A stretch of DNA of 6,240 nucleotides, taken from positions 3,682 to 9,921 of the forward strand of contig DFGZ01000272.1 in the NCBI GenBank assembly GCA_002371295.1, in the 5' to 3' direction. Position 1 is the stretch's first letter. Every line of letters starts with the position of its first letter. The position numbers and the translations under genes were made by a program. Positions 4,940 to 6,240 of this stretch are shown in pieces. Below the pieces are notes generated by a model that searched no databases, was not told the origin of the DNA, and saw nothing but the letters and a program-made list of their open reading frames with translations. This stretch comes from Oribacterium sp. UBA3737. Lineage in GTDB: Bacteria; Bacillota_A; Clostridia; Lachnospirales; Lachnospiraceae.

Positions 4940-6124
4940 ATGGAAAGAGGACAAAGAAAAAACGTTAACGATCTATCTGTATTGCTTCTGGCATCCATTT
5001 TTATGAATGGTTTTGAGACCGGAGGATACCAGGCATCGCTTTTGTACATCGGAGAGGAGTATGCACTGGATCACAGTGCACAGGGAGTCATCGCTTCGGT
5101 GGAACTTTTTGCAACTATGATAGCTCCCATTGTTCTGGGATCTATAGCTGATAAAGCGGGTAAAAAGATAATGCTTACCTTATTTACCGCAATGAGAGTC
5201 TTTTCAGGAATCATCATTCTTCTGGCGACCCATTCACTGCCATTTGCAGTGGGTGTATTCGTTTTGGGCTTTGCTACCAGTATCATCCAGTATGTGGCCA
5301 TAGCGGAGATGGATGACGCGTATCCTGTGACTAAGCATAAGAGGATGGGCGGAATAACGGCCATGTATGCATTTGGTGCGGTCATCGCTCCTCTTATAGT
5401 CGGAGCTGCCATAAAGAATTCTTTCGGATGGAAGAGTTTCTTCGCATCTGACTGTATCATATCCTTAATCCTCACGATCCTTTTATGGAAGATAAGCTTT
5501 GAACCCAGAGAGAAGGTGACGGATTCCGACATTTCAGAGGACAATTCCTCAGCGGGTTCCGGCAGCGAGATTTATTTCGGAGGAGTGGCACTTCTCTGCA
5601 TTATCATGTTCATTTATGTCGGAGTTGAGAACGGAGTGGGATTCTTCCTGAACGGTTTTATGCATGATCATGTACATTCCCAAAGAGGCTACTTTGCGGT
5701 TTCTCTTTTCTGGATGGCGATGATTCCGTCTAGAGTTCTGTGCGGTTATTTCTGCAGATACAGACGCTTTCTTCTATGTGCGGCCCCGACGGGTGCGGCT
5801 GTTCTCCTCGGAATTCTTTCAGCTGTGACCAATGAGTATGCAGCCTTTGTTCTGGTATTTATCCTTGGTTTTTTCTGCGGCGCTGTATATCCTAACGTAC
5901 TTACCTACGCAGCTGATTTCAGCGGAAAGAAGACGGCTACTGTCATAGCGGCCATTACTGTTGCCACCGGTGTAGGAGGAACGGTCATTTCTGCGGCATT
6001 CGGTTTTTTGGAGACCGCCATCGGTTTTACGGGATCCTTCAGGATCCTTGCAGTGATTCTGGCTTTGGATCTTCTTTTTGCTCTTCCGGTAGTGTTTGAT
6101 ATGAGAAAGAGAAAACGTCGTTAA
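4940..6124 (+). CDS. Major facilitator superfamily transporter
   Basis: A 394-residue inner-membrane secondary transporter with about 12 hydrophobic segments in two six-helix halves. TM1 is about 12-33. The MFS signature loop between TM2 and TM3 is present as GSIADKAGKK (67-76), with the usual Asp and basic residues. A degenerate counterpart lies in the second half (SRVLCGYFCRYRR, 264-276). The halves are joined by a polar, Ser/Glu-rich loop at about 188-210. Glu230 and Asn231 in TM7 (YVGVENGVGFF) are charged or polar residues within the membrane that could take part in substrate or proton handling. The C-terminus is strongly basic (RKRKRR), in line with a cytoplasmic end. Substrate cannot be assigned; similarity in style to sugar permease-like MFS proteins is only an impression. 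The start chosen is the ATG with AGGTG six bases upstream; an in-frame GTG three codons earlier overlaps that site. The EAL gene follows after 18 bases, probably in one operon. Confidence 0.9.
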   Translation: MERGQRKNVNDLSVLLLASIFMNGFETGGYQASLLYIGEEYALDHSAQGVIASVELFATMIAPIVLGSIADKAGKKIMLTLFTAMRVFSGIIILLATHSLPFAVGVFVLGFATSIIQYVAIAEMDDAYPVTKHKRMGGITAMYAFGAVIAPLIVGAAIKNSFGWKSFFASDCIISLILTILLWKISFEPREKVTDSDISEDNSSAGSGSEIYFGGVALLCIIMFIYVGVENGVGFFLNGFMHDHVHSQRGYFAVSLFWMAMIPSRVLCGYFCRYRRFLLCAAPTGAAVLLGILSAVTNEYAAFVLVFILGFFCGAVYPNVLTYAADFSGKKTATVIAAITVATGVGGTVISAAFGFLETAIGFTGSFRILAVILALDLLFALPVVFDMRKRKRR

Positions 6125-6142
6125 GTTATAGAAAGGTTAATC

Positions 6143-6240
6143 ATGGACGCAGCAGTATCATCAGAAGAACTCAATAAATATATAGTAGATAACATCGAAA
6201 ACGCCATAATAAGCGGAGATATCAAGGTTTATTATCAGCC
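6143..6240 (+). CDS. EAL-type protein (probable cyclic-di-GMP phosphodiesterase), N-terminus only
   Basis: The ATG is preceded by AAAGG at six bases' distance, and the frame stays open to the window end, giving 33 residues. The last part, IENAIISGDIKVYYQP, matches the opening of EAL domains, where a helix ending in a short turn leads into the strand carrying Y-Y-Q-P. EAL domains hydrolyse cyclic-di-GMP. The catalytic E-A-L motif and metal ligands lie beyond the window, so activity cannot be judged, and a GGDEF or other domain could follow. With only a 13-residue stretch ahead of the domain helix, no sensor or membrane segment precedes it. It lies 18 bases after the transporter stop and is probably translated from the same message. 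Confidence 0.75.
   Translation, partial: MDAAVSSEELNKYIVDNIENAIISGDIKVYYQ

Overview
The window most likely comes from a motile, gut- or rumen-type member of the Lachnospiraceae (Clostridia; Butyrivibrio-like). The reasons are the moderate-to-low GC content, Shine-Dalgarno sequences of the Firmicute type (GGAGGGG, AAGGAG, GAGGTG), two copies of a small protein that looks like the Clostridia family DUF6465, and a clostridial-style chemoreceptor. This assignment is inferred from gene content and style, not from a marker gene.

Left part (1-1379, + strand): the 3' end of clpA, the AAA+ unfoldase subunit of ClpAP, followed by a complete aat gene for leucyl/phenylalanyl-tRNA-protein transferase. 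Together these are the core of the bacterial N-degron pathway. Aat adds Leu or Phe to proteins with N-terminal Arg or Lys, and ClpA (usually with the adaptor ClpS, not seen here) unfolds them for ClpP. Next comes a free-standing 80-residue Xre/Cro-type DNA-binding protein (1575-1817). It has its own extended -10 promoter and an inverted repeat in its leader.

Middle part (1881-4774, mostly - strand): three separately transcribed genes in a row. Two encode paralogous small proteins (126 and 71 aa) whose shared 64-residue C-terminal domain is 35/64 identical without gaps. They flank a 564-residue methyl-accepting chemotaxis protein. Each gene has a readable promoter and an intrinsic terminator. 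The small-protein promoters are near-perfect or perfect housekeeping promoters (TTGACA-17-TACAAT and TTGACA-17-TATAAT). The receptor has a sigma-D/sigma-28-like element plus an extended -10 element. A 15-bp palindrome fills the spacer of the 126-aa protein's promoter and is the best operator candidate in the window.

Right part (4908-6240, + strand): a 12-helix major facilitator transporter, then after 18 bases the start of an EAL-type protein that runs off the window (first 33 residues ending in YYQP). The two are probably co-transcribed.

The window is mainly ordinary chromosome: protein turnover, chemotaxis, transport and probable cyclic-di-GMP signalling. The part least explained by known biology is the pair of small, apparently strongly promoted proteins around the chemoreceptor. 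I saw no mobile element, CRISPR array, tRNA or rRNA.
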